Positions 34,182 through 43,721 are shown, counted from the stretch's first letter. The stretch is 64,000 nt of DNA from Paludibacter sp. UBA6032 (GCA_002427885.1 DIZI01000017.1:2088-66087); one strand, 5' to 3'. Numbers and translations are program-made. The notes: generated by a model not told the origin, from the letters alone.

Positions 34182-35558
34182 ATGAAAATAACCCCTCAAT
34201 TTTTAGATAAATACAATAAAACCGGACCCCGTTATACAAGTTATCCACCGGCAACAAGCTTTAGTACCAAATTTACTTCTTCCGAATTTGTACCTGCCGT
34301 TATTAAATCGAATGACGAATATCCTGAAAGCATTTCTATTTACATTCATATACCGTTTTGTCCACAACTTTGTTTCTTTTGCGGTTGCAATACCAGCGCT
34401 TTTGATAGTACTGTCAAAGTAAGACGTTATATCGACTGCGTCCTGAAAGAAATTGATACAGTGGCTCAACATATCGACAAATCACGCAAAGTGAGCCAGA
34501 TTCACTGGGGCGGTGGAACTCCAAATTCAATAAATTATGATTTTATTGAAGAAATAATTGATAAAATAAAATCTCATTTCAGTTTTAGCGAAAAATGTGA
34601 AGTGGCCATCGAATGCAGCCCGGCCTATCTGGAATTGGAACATATTGACCGTTTGGCAAAGATTGGATTTAACCGTTTGAGTATAGGTATTCAGGATTTT
34701 CATTTGGATGTGTTGAATGCAATCAACCGCAAACCATCAAAACATCCAATTGAACAGGTAATTCAACGAATCCGTGAAAATAATTTTGATGGTGTAAACC
34801 TTGATCTGGTTTATGGATTGCCACTTCAAACCCTCGAATCTTTCAAAGAAAATATTGAAAAAGCAATAGCTCTTTCGCCCGACAGAATTGTCACTTTTTC
34901 ATACGCCCACGTACCCTGGGTAAATTCATTGCAAATGAAAATGGATGAGAATAAAATGGCTGGTCCGGAAGAAAAACTCAACATGCTTTTATTGGCTTAT
35001 GATATGCTGACAAAAAACGGCTATGAAGCAATCGGGATGGATCATTTTGCTAAACCAACAGACGATCTGGCCATTGCAAAACATAACAAAAACCTTCATC
35101 GCAATTTTCAGGGATATTGTACCCGCGAAACGACCGGACAGGTTTATGCTTTCGGGACTTCCTCCATTTCGCAACTTTGGGGAACGTATGCACAGAACAT
35201 CAAAAACCTGCATCAATACATGGATGCAATAGAGGCAACCGGATTGGCTACCGATAGAGGTTATAGCTTGACGAAAGAAGAAACCGTTATCCGTGAAGTG
35301 ATTAATGAAGTAATGTGTAACGGTTATCTCGATTTTGATGTTATTGCCCGACGGTTGAAAATAACGGCAGAAGAAGTAAAAACAATTACCAATTATAATC
35401 CGTCAAAACTTCAACCGTTTATTGAAGATGGTTTGGTAGAAATTGTTGATGACAAAATACATGTAAGTGCTGACGGTATGTTTGTGGTTCGGAATATTGC
35501 CATGCTGTTTGATCCGAATTTAGGAATTACCGAGTCCAAATTTTCGAGAGTCGTATGA
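34182..35558 (+). CDS. hemN: Oxygen-independent coproporphyrinogen III oxidase
   Basis: A 458-residue radical SAM enzyme that forms protoporphyrinogen IX without oxygen. The iron-sulfur motif is Cys60-x3-Cys64-x2-Cys67-x-Cys69 (PFCPQLCFFCGCN). The substrate-binding HWGGGTPN, RLSIGIQDF and QGYCTRETTGQVYAFGTSSIS segments and a C-terminal HemN domain are present. The length matches true HemN rather than shorter HemW-like proteins. Its last 4 bp overlap hemH. Confidence 0.95.
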   Translation: MKITPQFLDKYNKTGPRYTSYPPATSFSTKFTSSEFVPAVIKSNDEYPESISIYIHIPFCPQLCFFCGCNTSAFDSTVKVRRYIDCVLKEIDTVAQHIDKSRKVSQIHWGGGTPNSINYDFIEEIIDKIKSHFSFSEKCEVAIECSPAYLELEHIDRLAKIGFNRLSIGIQDFHLDVLNAINRKPSKHPIEQVIQRIRENNFDGVNLDLVYGLPLQTLESFKENIEKAIALSPDRIVTFSYAHVPWVNSLQMKMDENKMAGPEEKLNMLLLAYDMLTKNGYEAIGMDHFAKPTDDLAIAKHNKNLHRNFQGYCTRETTGQVYAFGTSSISQLWGTYAQNIKNLHQYMDAIEATGLATDRGYSLTKEETVIREVINEVMCNGYLDFDVIARRLKITAEEVKTITNYNPSKLQPFIEDGLVEIVDDKIHVSADGMFVVRNIAMLFDPNLGITESKFSRVV

Positions 35559-36481
35559 CAGGCGTATTATTAATCAATATGGGATCCCCGCTTTCCAAAA
35601 AGGAAATGAGGCAATTTCTGTTTAATATGTTCAGTGACAAAGCCATTCTACCCTTTCCTAAGTTTCAGCGAACCTTACTTGCATTGATAATCAGTACATT
35701 CAGACATTCAGGTTCGTGGAAAAAATACCAGCAAATTGGTGGCTCGAAGTTGAAAGATTCAATGGCAATTATTACGGCCGATCTTGCTTCGGAGATTGGG
35801 AAAGACTACCTGGTTACGGCTGCATATTCGTATAGTAAACCGGATATACTTACTGAAATTGAATGTTTACGCAGCAAAGGCATTTCAGAAATCAAAGTCA
35901 TGACCATGTATCCGCATTCGAGTATTTCTACTACCGAAAGTGTAAAAACCGATCTCGACAAAGTACGTGAAAAATATCCTGAACTTCACATTTCGGAACC
36001 TGAAACCTATGGTGAGAATGATAATTTCATTCATTATTGGGTGGATATTATTCAGGAAGCTATTCAAAAACAGTCATATAAAAATCCAACATTGGTGTTC
36101 AGCGCCCACTCCATTCCGGCTTATCTGGTGGAACAAGGCGACACGTATGTTGATGAAATAAATGCTTCTGCAAAGTTGATTGCCGGCAAACTGGGGTTGC
36201 CATACCGCGTTGCTTTTCAGTCGAAAATTGGCCGGGTAAAATGGGTGGATCCGGACACCAAAGATTGCCTGAAAACCATGAAAGCTGAGAATATTGATGA
36301 AATCATGCTGGTACCCATCAGCTTTGTAAACGAAAATCTGGAAACAGCTTACGATCAGGGCATCGAAATAGTACCTTACGGCATAAATGAATTGGGTATT
36401 AAAAACATTTGCCGGGTTGAAATCCCCCCATCGCACCCACTTTTGATTGCCGTATTCAAACAACTTTTAGCAAAATCATGA
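35555..36481 (+). CDS. hemH: Ferrochelatase
   Basis: A 308-residue enzyme inserting Fe(II) into protoporphyrin IX (or coproporphyrin III). It begins GVLLINMGSPLS. The catalytic His is in LVFSAHSIPAYLVEQGD, and FQSKIGRVKWVDPDT and the Glu in SFVNENLETAYDQ follow. It overlaps both neighbours by 4 bp (ATGA), a tight translational coupling. No dedicated sirohydrochlorin chelatase is evident in the window, so this enzyme could also matter for siroheme, but that is speculation. Confidence 0.95.
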   Translation: MTGVLLINMGSPLSKKEMRQFLFNMFSDKAILPFPKFQRTLLALIISTFRHSGSWKKYQQIGGSKLKDSMAIITADLASEIGKDYLVTAAYSYSKPDILTEIECLRSKGISEIKVMTMYPHSSISTTESVKTDLDKVREKYPELHISEPETYGENDNFIHYWVDIIQEAIQKQSYKNPTLVFSAHSIPAYLVEQGDTYVDEINASAKLIAGKLGLPYRVAFQSKIGRVKWVDPDTKDCLKTMKAENIDEIMLVPISFVNENLETAYDQGIEIVPYGINELGIKNICRVEIPPSHPLLIAVFKQLLAKS

Positions 36482-37860
36482 CAACAAATTCCAACGAAAT
36501 TTCAACTAATGTAGTCGTTTTAGGAGCCGGATTAACCGGACTTACAACGGCACATTACTTAAATAAATTCAATAAAAAATTTATTGTTCTTGAAAAACAA
36601 ACCCGGATTGGCGGTGTGATACAATCGAAAAAAGAAGATGATTTTCTGACTGAAAATGGTCCGAATACAGGCGTGGTAGGTAATACAACGGTGGTACAAC
36701 TTTTCGAGGATTTAGCGGAAAAATGCGGGTTTGAAGTTGCCGGTGATAATGTAAAAAAAAGATTTATTCTTAAAAACGGAAGATGGGAAAGCTTGCCGTT
36801 GGGAGCAAGAGAAGCTATAATGACACCACTTTTTACCCTAAAAGATAAATTCCGTGTGTTGGGCGAACCGTTCCGTCCGGCAGGAAAAAATCCACATGAA
36901 AATCTGGCGGATTTTGTAAAGAGAAGACTCGGGCAAAGCTTTTTAAACTATGCCATCGATCCATTTATCATTGGAGTTTATGCAGGCGATCCAACCTATT
37001 TAATTCCCAAATATGCACTTCCAAAACTGTATAATCTGGAACAAAAATACGGAAGTTTAATCGGCGGATCGTTTCGAAAAGGATTTGAAAAGAAAATTCC
37101 TGAGGAAAAGAAGGTAAGTAAAAAAGTATTTTCTTTTGAAGGCGGATTAAGCACGTTGACTAAAAGTTTATACGCATCTGCCGGTGTTGAGAATTTCACA
37201 TTGGGTGTTGAGAATATTACGGTAAACAAAACTGAAGACGGCTACAAAATACAGTATACAAATGCACAAAAAGAAGCCTGTACAATCTACGCAAAAAATG
37301 TAATCAGCACCATTGGAGCATATGCATTGGATTCGATTTTCCCTTTTATTGATGCTGTTTCCATGCAAAAACTAAATTCGCTCCTTTACACCAAAGTAAT
37401 TGAAGTATCGGTTGGCTTTAATACGTGGAAGGGTTGCAGGCTTGATGGTTTTGGCGGTCTGATTCCATCCATTGAAAAACGCGATTTGCTGGGCATACTT
37501 TACATGTCGTCACTCTTTAAAAACAGAGCTCCCGAAGGTGGCGCATTGTTATCCATTTTCATGGGAGGTGTTAAACGCCAGGATCTTATTTCATTAACCG
37601 ACGATCAGATTCGGATAATCGTTGATAAGGAATGCAAAGAGTTGATGAGTTTGGACGAGTTTAATCCTGAATTGTTTAAAATTGTTCGCCACAATTACGC
37701 TATACCCCAATATGGAGTTGAAAGTGGAGATCGTTTTTCAACCATAAAAACACTCGAAACAAAATTTACAGGATTGCAAATTGGCGGAAATCTGCGCGAT
37801 GGAATTGGAATGGCAGACAGGATAAAACAAGGGAAAGAACTTGCTGAGCGTATTTTATAA
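36478..37860 (+). CDS. hemY: Protoporphyrinogen/coproporphyrinogen oxidase, HemY type
   Basis: A 460-residue FAD flavoprotein oxidising protoporphyrinogen IX (or coproporphyrinogen III). The dinucleotide-binding VVVLGAGLTGLTTAHYL is near residue 13, followed by FIVLEKQTRIGGVIQS and FLTENGPNTG, and the C-terminal GLQIGGNLRDGIGMADRI closes the FAD site. The gene is also called hemG in some annotations. It is the last gene of the heme operon and overlaps the convergent SUMT gene by 6 bp. HemY normally uses oxygen while HemN does not, so the operon mixes both oxygen regimes. Confidence 0.93.
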   Translation: MTTNSNEISTNVVVLGAGLTGLTTAHYLNKFNKKFIVLEKQTRIGGVIQSKKEDDFLTENGPNTGVVGNTTVVQLFEDLAEKCGFEVAGDNVKKRFILKNGRWESLPLGAREAIMTPLFTLKDKFRVLGEPFRPAGKNPHENLADFVKRRLGQSFLNYAIDPFIIGVYAGDPTYLIPKYALPKLYNLEQKYGSLIGGSFRKGFEKKIPEEKKVSKKVFSFEGGLSTLTKSLYASAGVENFTLGVENITVNKTEDGYKIQYTNAQKEACTIYAKNVISTIGAYALDSIFPFIDAVSMQKLNSLLYTKVIEVSVGFNTWKGCRLDGFGGLIPSIEKRDLLGILYMSSLFKNRAPEGGALLSIFMGGVKRQDLISLTDDQIRIIVDKECKELMSLDEFNPELFKIVRHNYAIPQYGVESGDRFSTIKTLETKFTGLQIGGNLRDGIGMADRIKQGKELAERIL

Positions 37861-38574
37861 ACTCAAAAGCATTTCCTGAGTTTGTTGAATGAGATTTTGT
37901 CTGTACGAAATTACATCTCCAATGATAATGATAACCGGAGTCGGAAATTTATCTTCGGTCCGGCTCAAAATTTTCAATGTAGACAAAAATTCCTGTTGAT
38001 CGGGTAAAGAAACGTTGTACACCAGAGCCACAGGTGTATTGGGATCACGCCCTTCGGCAATGGCTTTAGCCGCAATTTTGTGAATGGTAGAACCTGCCAT
38101 AAAGCACACCAGCGTGTCGGCATTTGGCAATTGCACATCAGAAGTATGCCCGGTTATAAATGCAACTGATTTCGCAATTCCTCTCAAAGTCAATGGTATC
38201 TGAGTCAGAGCTGCAACAGCAATTCCCGTACAAATTCCCGGGATTACACTCACCGGTACACCTTTGCTTTTCAAGAACTCTATTTCTTCGCCTCCGTGTG
38301 CAAAAACCATCGAATCGCCGCCCTTTAATCGCACGATATTTTTACCCATTCGAGCCGCTTCGAGCATTAAATCATGGATGGCTTCCTGCTCAAAACTATG
38401 ACAATGACTACGCTTTCCAACATAAACTTTTTCCGCCTTGTAATTATCCAGAAAGTCTATATCTACAAGATCGTCATGAAAAATAATATCGGCATTAGCA
38501 ATGGCACGTTCTCCGGCAATAGTCAGCAAGTCCGGATCACCGGGACCAAAACCAACAAGGGTAACTTTACCCAT
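37855..38574 (-). CDS. cobA: Uroporphyrinogen-III C-methyltransferase (SUMT)
   Basis: A 239-residue SAM-dependent methyltransferase that converts uroporphyrinogen III to precorrin-2. VTLVGFGPGDPDLLT at the N-terminus, YVGKRS, VRLKGGDSMVFAHGGEE and VIPGICTGIAVAA are the standard motifs. The ATG at 38572-38574 starts at the domain boundary; an in-frame ATG at 38613 would add 13 residues. There is no CysG dehydrogenase part, which is encoded separately at 39203-39673. It draws on the uroporphyrinogen III made by the convergent hem operon. Confidence 0.94.
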   Translation of the reverse strand: MGKVTLVGFGPGDPDLLTIAGERAIANADIIFHDDLVDIDFLDNYKAEKVYVGKRSHCHSFEQEAIHDLMLEAARMGKNIVRLKGGDSMVFAHGGEEIEFLKSKGVPVSVIPGICTGIAVAALTQIPLTLRGIAKSVAFITGHTSDVQLPNADTLVCFMAGSTIHKIAAKAIAEGRDPNTPVALVYNVSLPDQQEFLSTLKILSRTEDKFPTPVIIIIGDVISYRQNLIQQTQEMLLSL

Positions 38575-38654
38575 TAATATTTCAGGAATTCTATTTGAAC
38601 GATTATCCCACATTTTTTTTACTTTGTTTTAAAAAACAACTAAATTCATAAAAA

Positions 38655-39185
38655 CTAATCAACCAACGCTTTCAGGATTTCAAGTCCTTGCTCCCATTCG
38701 CCATATGCCGATAAATTATTAATATGTCCGGCATCTCCAATGTTGATAAAACCGCTGCCCCAACTTCGGGCATAAAATTCAGCCATCTCAATGGTTACCC
38801 AGGGATCATTCGTACTTGCAACGAGTGTAGTTGGAAATGGAAATTTAATTATTGGTGGCACTTCAAAAAGTTCTTTCTCAATCTTTCTTTTGACAACTTC
38901 CGTATCGGGAGGTGCAACCAGTAATGCCGCCTTAATCTTTCTGTGATACTGTTTTGCCCATTCAACGACCGTGAGACAGCCTAAACTATGAGCTACCAAC
39001 ACAACCGTTTCAGGGTCATAACCTTCAATTGCTTTATCAATATTCTCAACCCATTCGTTAATATTCGGATTATCCCAGTCTTTCTGGTTAATCCGCTGAA
39101 AATTAGTTTGGGTTTTCTCGAAATAGGTTTGCCAATGGTTCGACCCTGAACCACCATAACCGGGAATGATAAAATAATTTGTCAT
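38655..39185 (-). CDS. RBBP9/YdeN-type alpha/beta hydrolase
   Basis: A 176-residue serine hydrolase of the RBBP9/YdeN family. FIIPGYGGSGSNHWQTYFEK at the start, the nucleophile elbow VAHSLGC, the Asp in STNDPWV and the His in GDAGHIN form the expected triad. The substrate is unknown. It lies inside the siroheme/sulfate group, 17 bp downstream of the precorrin-2 dehydrogenase gene and 80 bp upstream of cobA, so it is probably co-transcribed, though no link to sulfur metabolism is known to me. Confidence 0.85.
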   Translation of the reverse strand: MTNYFIIPGYGGSGSNHWQTYFEKTQTNFQRINQKDWDNPNINEWVENIDKAIEGYDPETVVLVAHSLGCLTVVEWAKQYHRKIKAALLVAPPDTEVVKRKIEKELFEVPPIIKFPFPTTLVASTNDPWVTIEMAEFYARSWGSGFINIGDAGHINNLSAYGEWEQGLEILKALVD

Positions 39186-39202
39186 GATTCTGTCCCTGTA
39201 TT

Positions 39203-39673
39203 TTAACGAATTTGAATACTTCCATTTTCGAATAATGCTTTAATCTGATTTCGGATATCCACGGATTGATAAACATTTTGAGCATTTGATCCGACAGAAA
39301 CCGTGATATAGCCTTCTTTGTGAATTGCCGGCGACACGAAGTCGCAAAGCAAGGGTGCATCGCACACACTGGTCAAAATCCCACGTTCTTCGGCATCTTT
39401 TTTAATTTGACGGTTTAGTTCGTGATTATCAGTTACAACGTATACCAAAAAATATCCATCCAGATCGGTAGCTTCATATTCTTTTCGCAGCAACGTAAAA
39501 CCCAAAGCTTCTATTTCAGGAGATATTTCCGGAGCAACAACCGTTACATTATCCACAAAACGCTTCATAATGCTTGCTTTATGAGACGCTATTTTTCCAC
39601 CGCCAACCAACAATATTTTTTTGCCGGTAACATTCAGTGAAACGGGTAAAAATTGTAAATCTGCTTTATTCAT
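39203..39673 (-). CDS. Precorrin-2 dehydrogenase (siroheme synthase N-terminal type), short
   Basis: A 156-residue NAD-binding protein related to the N-terminal part of CysG/Met8/SirC. It has LPVSLNVTGKKILLVGGGKIA with the GGGxxA motif, VTVVAPEIS, FLVYVVTDNHELN and the FVSPAIHKEGYITVSVGS segment. It ends soon after the Rossmann domain, so the C-terminal dimerisation domain of full-length Met8/CysG is missing. It probably oxidises precorrin-2 to sirohydrochlorin; whether it also inserts iron is unclear. Confidence 0.88.
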   Translation of the reverse strand: MNKADLQFLPVSLNVTGKKILLVGGGKIASHKASIMKRFVDNVTVVAPEISPEIEALGFTLLRKEYEATDLDGYFLVYVVTDNHELNRQIKKDAEERGILTSVCDAPLLCDFVSPAIHKEGYITVSVGSNAQNVYQSVDIRNQIKALFENGSIQIR

Positions 39674-39699
39674 TTATTAAATTATTATTTGAATCAAAC

Positions 39700-39948
39700 C
39701 TAAATCTGATAATCTATCGGTTTTTGTTCTACTTTTCCTAATTTAATTTTATTCCAGAGTCTTTCATGCAAAAAGTAAAGAAACATTTTAGTAAATAGCT
39801 CGACACCACCTATTGAAAGAGCAAATTTGATATTACCGACAATTAAAAAAGAAATAAAAACTGTATCTATTGTGCCAATCATCCGCCACGAAACAGCTTT
39901 AATTATACTTCGATAGGGCTTTTCGGTTACGTATGTTTTTTTACTCAT
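39700..39948 (-). CDS. DUF2061 membrane protein
   Basis: An 82-residue protein with two hydrophobic segments (about 20-40 and 46-62). It matches DUF2061: RSIIKAVSWRMIGTIDTVFI and the VELFTKMFLYFLHERLWNKI end. DUF2061 genes are often found with sulfate-assimilation genes, as here beside siroheme and sulfite reductase genes. Its role is unknown. It is the first gene of the leftward siroheme group, divergent from cysJ. Confidence 0.88.
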   Translation of the reverse strand: MSKKTYVTEKPYRSIIKAVSWRMIGTIDTVFISFLIVGNIKFALSIGGVELFTKMFLYFLHERLWNKIKLGKVEQKPIDYQI

Positions 39949-40099
39949 GTTCAGTTCGTAGTTTTATTTAAAATTTGACTTTGCAAAATTCCGCAATTCA
40001 TTTCGTTACAGAAATCCCTTTGTATGGTCATTTATTCTACCTCGTTTATGGTATCCAATTTACATGAACAAGGGTATTTCCGAACCTTGGCACTAGCTT

Positions 40100-40107
40100 T
40101 AACTTTG
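40100..40107 (+). promoter_or_regulatory. Promoter -7 box of cysJ
   Basis: TAACTTTG fits TAnnTTTG exactly and lies 30 nt before the ATG at 40138. A longer open frame from 40024 would contain this box, so the later ATG is preferred. Confidence 0.5.
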
Positions 40108-40137
40108 CCGGATAAAAATTCAAATCCATATTGCAGA

Positions 40138-41949
40138 ATGACAGACAACAGCTTATTGCCATTATCGACCGAACAAATTAGACTGCTTTCAGAACTTTCG
40201 GGTTCACTCACGCCCAAACAAATCAACTGGATTTCAGGGTATTTTGCGGGACTTTCAGCTCAGGATATGAAGGTTCAACTAGTCTCTGAATCAACTCTGA
40301 CACCTTCCTTGCAAAATGATTCAGGTTCCACACAAAAGGGCAAATCATTAACGATATTATACGGATCGCGTACGGGAAATGGGGAAGGAATAGGCAAACA
40401 AGCACAAAAAAATGCAATTGCATTAGGCTTTGATGCAAAACTGAAAAACATGGAAACCTATAAAAACAATGATCTGAAAAATGAAACTAATTTACTGATC
40501 ATTGTGAGCACGCATGGTGAAGGTGAGCCTCCGTTTCAGGCAAAAACGTTCCACGATTTTCTGTTTAGTAAACGTGCCCCGAAACTTGACAATGTAAATT
40601 TTTCCGTTCTGGCTTTAGGTGACAGTTCATATTTGAAATTCTGCCAGACGGGAATTGAGGTTGATAACCGGTTTGAAGAATTGGGTGCAAAACGGATTAC
40701 AGCAAGGGTTGATTGCGATGTTGATTTTCAGGATTCGGCATTGCTTTGGGTAACGGATAGTCTGTTGCAATTAAATGATAATAAAACGATTACTCAACAA
40801 ACGGAAACTAAATACGGTTATTCAGAAACGACAAGCACTTTTGGAAAACACAATCCGTTTCAGGCGCAGGTACTCGAAAAAACATTTTTGCACGGACGGG
40901 ACAGCAACCGGCAAACATTGCACATTGAACTTTCGCTCGAAAATTCCGGATTAACTTATGAACCCGGTGATTCATTGGGAATTTTGGCATCAAATCCGCC
41001 GGAATTAGTTGAAAGTCTGATTCAGACGGTGAATCTTTCGCCCAACGATAAAATAATTTCAGAAACCGGTGAAAGAACTTTGAGTGAAACTCTTCTCAAA
41101 AATTACGAACTGACACACATTACACCCGATGTGTTGAATCGCTATGCAAAACTGACTGATAACAATGAGATTAAAGAAATCCTTAAATCACAGGATAGAG
41201 TAAAAGAATTTATTTATGGAAAAGATCTGGTGGATTTATTCACCCATTTCCCTGAAAAATTATCTGCAAATCAGTTTATTTCGTTATTGCGTCCTGTACA
41301 ACCCCGGCTTTATTCCATTTCCTCGAGTCCGCAAGCATATGCCGATGAAGTTCATCTGACCGTTGGAGTTGTAAAATACAAAAATGATGACCGGAATAAG
41401 ACTGGTTTATGTTCCGTTTTTCTTTCCGACAGAATCGAAGAAAGCGATACAGTACCTGTTTTTATAGAGAAAAACAATAATTTTCGTTTGCCTCAAAACC
41501 CGGAAATACCCATTATTATGGTGGGAGCCGGAACCGGAATTGCACCTTACCGTGCATTTGTTCAGCATCGCGAACTCGATGAAAAACGTGGAAAAAGCTG
41601 GCTGATTTTTGGGAACCGTCATTCAGAAAGTGAATTCCTGTATCAACTCGAATGGCAGCGGCATTTGCACGAGAATTCGTTATCACGGTTGGATGTGGCT
41701 TTCTCACGCGATTATTCAGAAAAAGTTTACGTTCAAAATCGGATTCAGGAACAAGGGAAATTACTTTTCGACTGGCTTGAAAACGGTGCTCACTTTTATG
41801 TTTGCGGTGATATGAAAAAAATGGCTCACGATGTACATGAAACACTTTTAAACGCAGTAAGAAAACATGGTGGTTTAAAACAGGAAGCAGCCGAAGAATA
41901 CGTTTTGAATCTGCAGCAACAACATCGTTATCAAACAGACGTTTATTGA
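40138..41949 (+). CDS. cysJ: Sulfite reductase flavoprotein subunit
   Basis: A 603-residue diflavin reductase that passes electrons from NADPH through FAD and FMN to CysI. The FMN flavodoxin domain starts near residue 70 (LTILYGSRTGNGEGIG; STHGEGEPP; LALGDSSYLKFC). The FAD domain has RLYSISSSP and GLCSVFLSDR. The NADPH domain has MVGAGTGIAPYRAFVQHRE and the VYVQNRIQEQG segment. The C-terminal HRYQTDVY is typical. cysI follows 59 bp later. Confidence 0.95.
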   Translation: MTDNSLLPLSTEQIRLLSELSGSLTPKQINWISGYFAGLSAQDMKVQLVSESTLTPSLQNDSGSTQKGKSLTILYGSRTGNGEGIGKQAQKNAIALGFDAKLKNMETYKNNDLKNETNLLIIVSTHGEGEPPFQAKTFHDFLFSKRAPKLDNVNFSVLALGDSSYLKFCQTGIEVDNRFEELGAKRITARVDCDVDFQDSALLWVTDSLLQLNDNKTITQQTETKYGYSETTSTFGKHNPFQAQVLEKTFLHGRDSNRQTLHIELSLENSGLTYEPGDSLGILASNPPELVESLIQTVNLSPNDKIISETGERTLSETLLKNYELTHITPDVLNRYAKLTDNNEIKEILKSQDRVKEFIYGKDLVDLFTHFPEKLSANQFISLLRPVQPRLYSISSSPQAYADEVHLTVGVVKYKNDDRNKTGLCSVFLSDRIEESDTVPVFIEKNNNFRLPQNPEIPIIMVGAGTGIAPYRAFVQHRELDEKRGKSWLIFGNRHSESEFLYQLEWQRHLHENSLSRLDVAFSRDYSEKVYVQNRIQEQGKLLFDWLENGAHFYVCGDMKKMAHDVHETLLNAVRKHGGLKQEAAEEYVLNLQQQHRYQTDVY

Positions 41950-42008
41950 AGCTATCGTTTTTTTTAAATAGTAAATGGTAAATACTTAAATAGTAAATAA
42001 AAAATTAT

Positions 42009-43721
42009 ATGACCAGTATAAAATTATCCGATGTTGAACGGATTAAAACAGAAAGCAATTACCTGCGTGGAACCATTCAGGAAGGGTTGGCCGATCGGAT
42101 AACTGCCAGTATAAGTGCCGATGATCAGCAGCTAATAAAACTTCACGGTGCTTATCAGCAACAGAATCGCGATCTGGACGATGAACGAAGAAAGCAAAAG
42201 CTTGAACCGCTTTACAGTTTCCTTATCCGAATTCGCGTTCCGGGTGGAATCACCACAGCACAGCAATGGTTAGACATTGATAAACTGGCCGATATGTATG
42301 GAAATCCAACTATAAAACTCACAACACGGCAGGCCTTTGAACTGCATGGTGTCGTTAAAAGAAAACTTAAAGCTACTATTAAAGGCATCAATCAGACTTT
42401 ACTGGATACGTTGGCGGCCTGTGGAGATGTAAACAGAAACGTGATGACTTCTGCCAATCCCTGGGAAAGCGAAATTCACCAACAGGTATACGACGATGCC
42501 CGGCTTTTGCACACAAACCTTACTCCGCAAACTACGGCCTATCATGAGATATGGCTTAATGATGAGTTGGTAGGCGGTGGAGAAAAAAAGGAAGATATCG
42601 AACCAATGTACAGTAAAACCTATTTGCCCCGGAAATTTAAAATTGCCATTGCCATTCCACCACGGAATGATGTCGATGTTTATGCTAACGATTTAGGACT
42701 TATAGCTATTGCCGAAGACGGGAAACTGATTGGTTATAATATTCTGGCGGGTGGTGGAATGGGTATGACATTCGGAATTGAAACCACTTACCCACGTTTG
42801 GGCGATTTGATCGGTTTTGTGAAACCCGAAAATGCTGTAGAAGTTGCAAAAGCAATAGTCATATGGCAGCGTGACAATGGAAACCGCTCCGACCGTAAAA
42901 ATGCACGTTTGAAATATACCATCGACCGGTTGGGGTTGAACGAATTTAAAAAAGCAATTAAATCCGAATTAGGAGATAAACTGGAACCGGCTAAACCTTT
43001 TCATTTCGAGAGTAACGGCGACAGTTACGGCTGGAAAAAAGGATTCAATGGCAAATGGTATTATACCTTGTTTGTCGAAGGTGGGAAAGTAAAAAATGAC
43101 AGTAAACTCCAACTTAAAACAGCCTTACAGGAAATCGCTCAAAACCATAACGGAAATTTTATTCTGACCGGGAATCAGAATCTGGTTATTGCCGATGTTG
43201 AAGAGAAAGATAAAGATAAAATTGACCAACTTCTTGAGAAATGGAAACTGAATAAACATTTCAGCGGTATACGCAGGAATAGTCTGGCATGTGCTGCATT
43301 ACCGCTATGTGGATTGGCTTTTGCCGAAGCAGAACGATATTTACCATCATTGGTGGATAAAATCGAAGTAGATATTGTTAATCTTAATCTGCAGGAAGAT
43401 GATATCCTGCTTCGCATGACGGGTTGCCCGAATGGCTGTGCGAGACCTTATCTGGGAGAAATAGGATTGGTTGGCAAATCGCCCGGTAAATACAACCTGT
43501 ATCTGGGAGCCGGATTTACAGGGAACAGGTTGAATAAATTATATGCGGAACTTTTATCGGAAGATGAAATACTAGCGACATTAAAACCCATTCTGGCCGA
43601 TTATGCCTTAAACAAAAACACGGGTGAGCGGTTCGGTGATTTTGTTATCCGGAAAGAATATGTAAATGCCACTACAGAAGGTATAGCATTTCATAGTGAC
43701 CTAAAAAAGATTTCAAAGTAA
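42009..43721 (+). CDS. cysI: Sulfite reductase hemoprotein subunit
   Basis: A 570-residue siroheme and 4Fe-4S enzyme that reduces sulfite to sulfide with six electrons. The cluster cysteines are Cys428 and Cys434 (CAALPLC) and Cys473 and Cys477 (TGCPNGC). The siroheme-site arginines are in KLTTRQAFELHGV and RNVMTSANPWESE. The length matches E. coli CysI. It needs the siroheme made by the leftward genes at 37855-39673. A strong terminator follows. Confidence 0.97.
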   Translation: MTSIKLSDVERIKTESNYLRGTIQEGLADRITASISADDQQLIKLHGAYQQQNRDLDDERRKQKLEPLYSFLIRIRVPGGITTAQQWLDIDKLADMYGNPTIKLTTRQAFELHGVVKRKLKATIKGINQTLLDTLAACGDVNRNVMTSANPWESEIHQQVYDDARLLHTNLTPQTTAYHEIWLNDELVGGGEKKEDIEPMYSKTYLPRKFKIAIAIPPRNDVDVYANDLGLIAIAEDGKLIGYNILAGGGMGMTFGIETTYPRLGDLIGFVKPENAVEVAKAIVIWQRDNGNRSDRKNARLKYTIDRLGLNEFKKAIKSELGDKLEPAKPFHFESNGDSYGWKKGFNGKWYYTLFVEGGKVKNDSKLQLKTALQEIAQNHNGNFILTGNQNLVIADVEEKDKDKIDQLLEKWKLNKHFSGIRRNSLACAALPLCGLAFAEAERYLPSLVDKIEVDIVNLNLQEDDILLRMTGCPNGCARPYLGEIGLVGKSPGKYNLYLGAGFTGNRLNKLYAELLSEDEILATLKPILADYALNKNTGERFGDFVIRKEYVNATTEGIAFHSDLKKISK

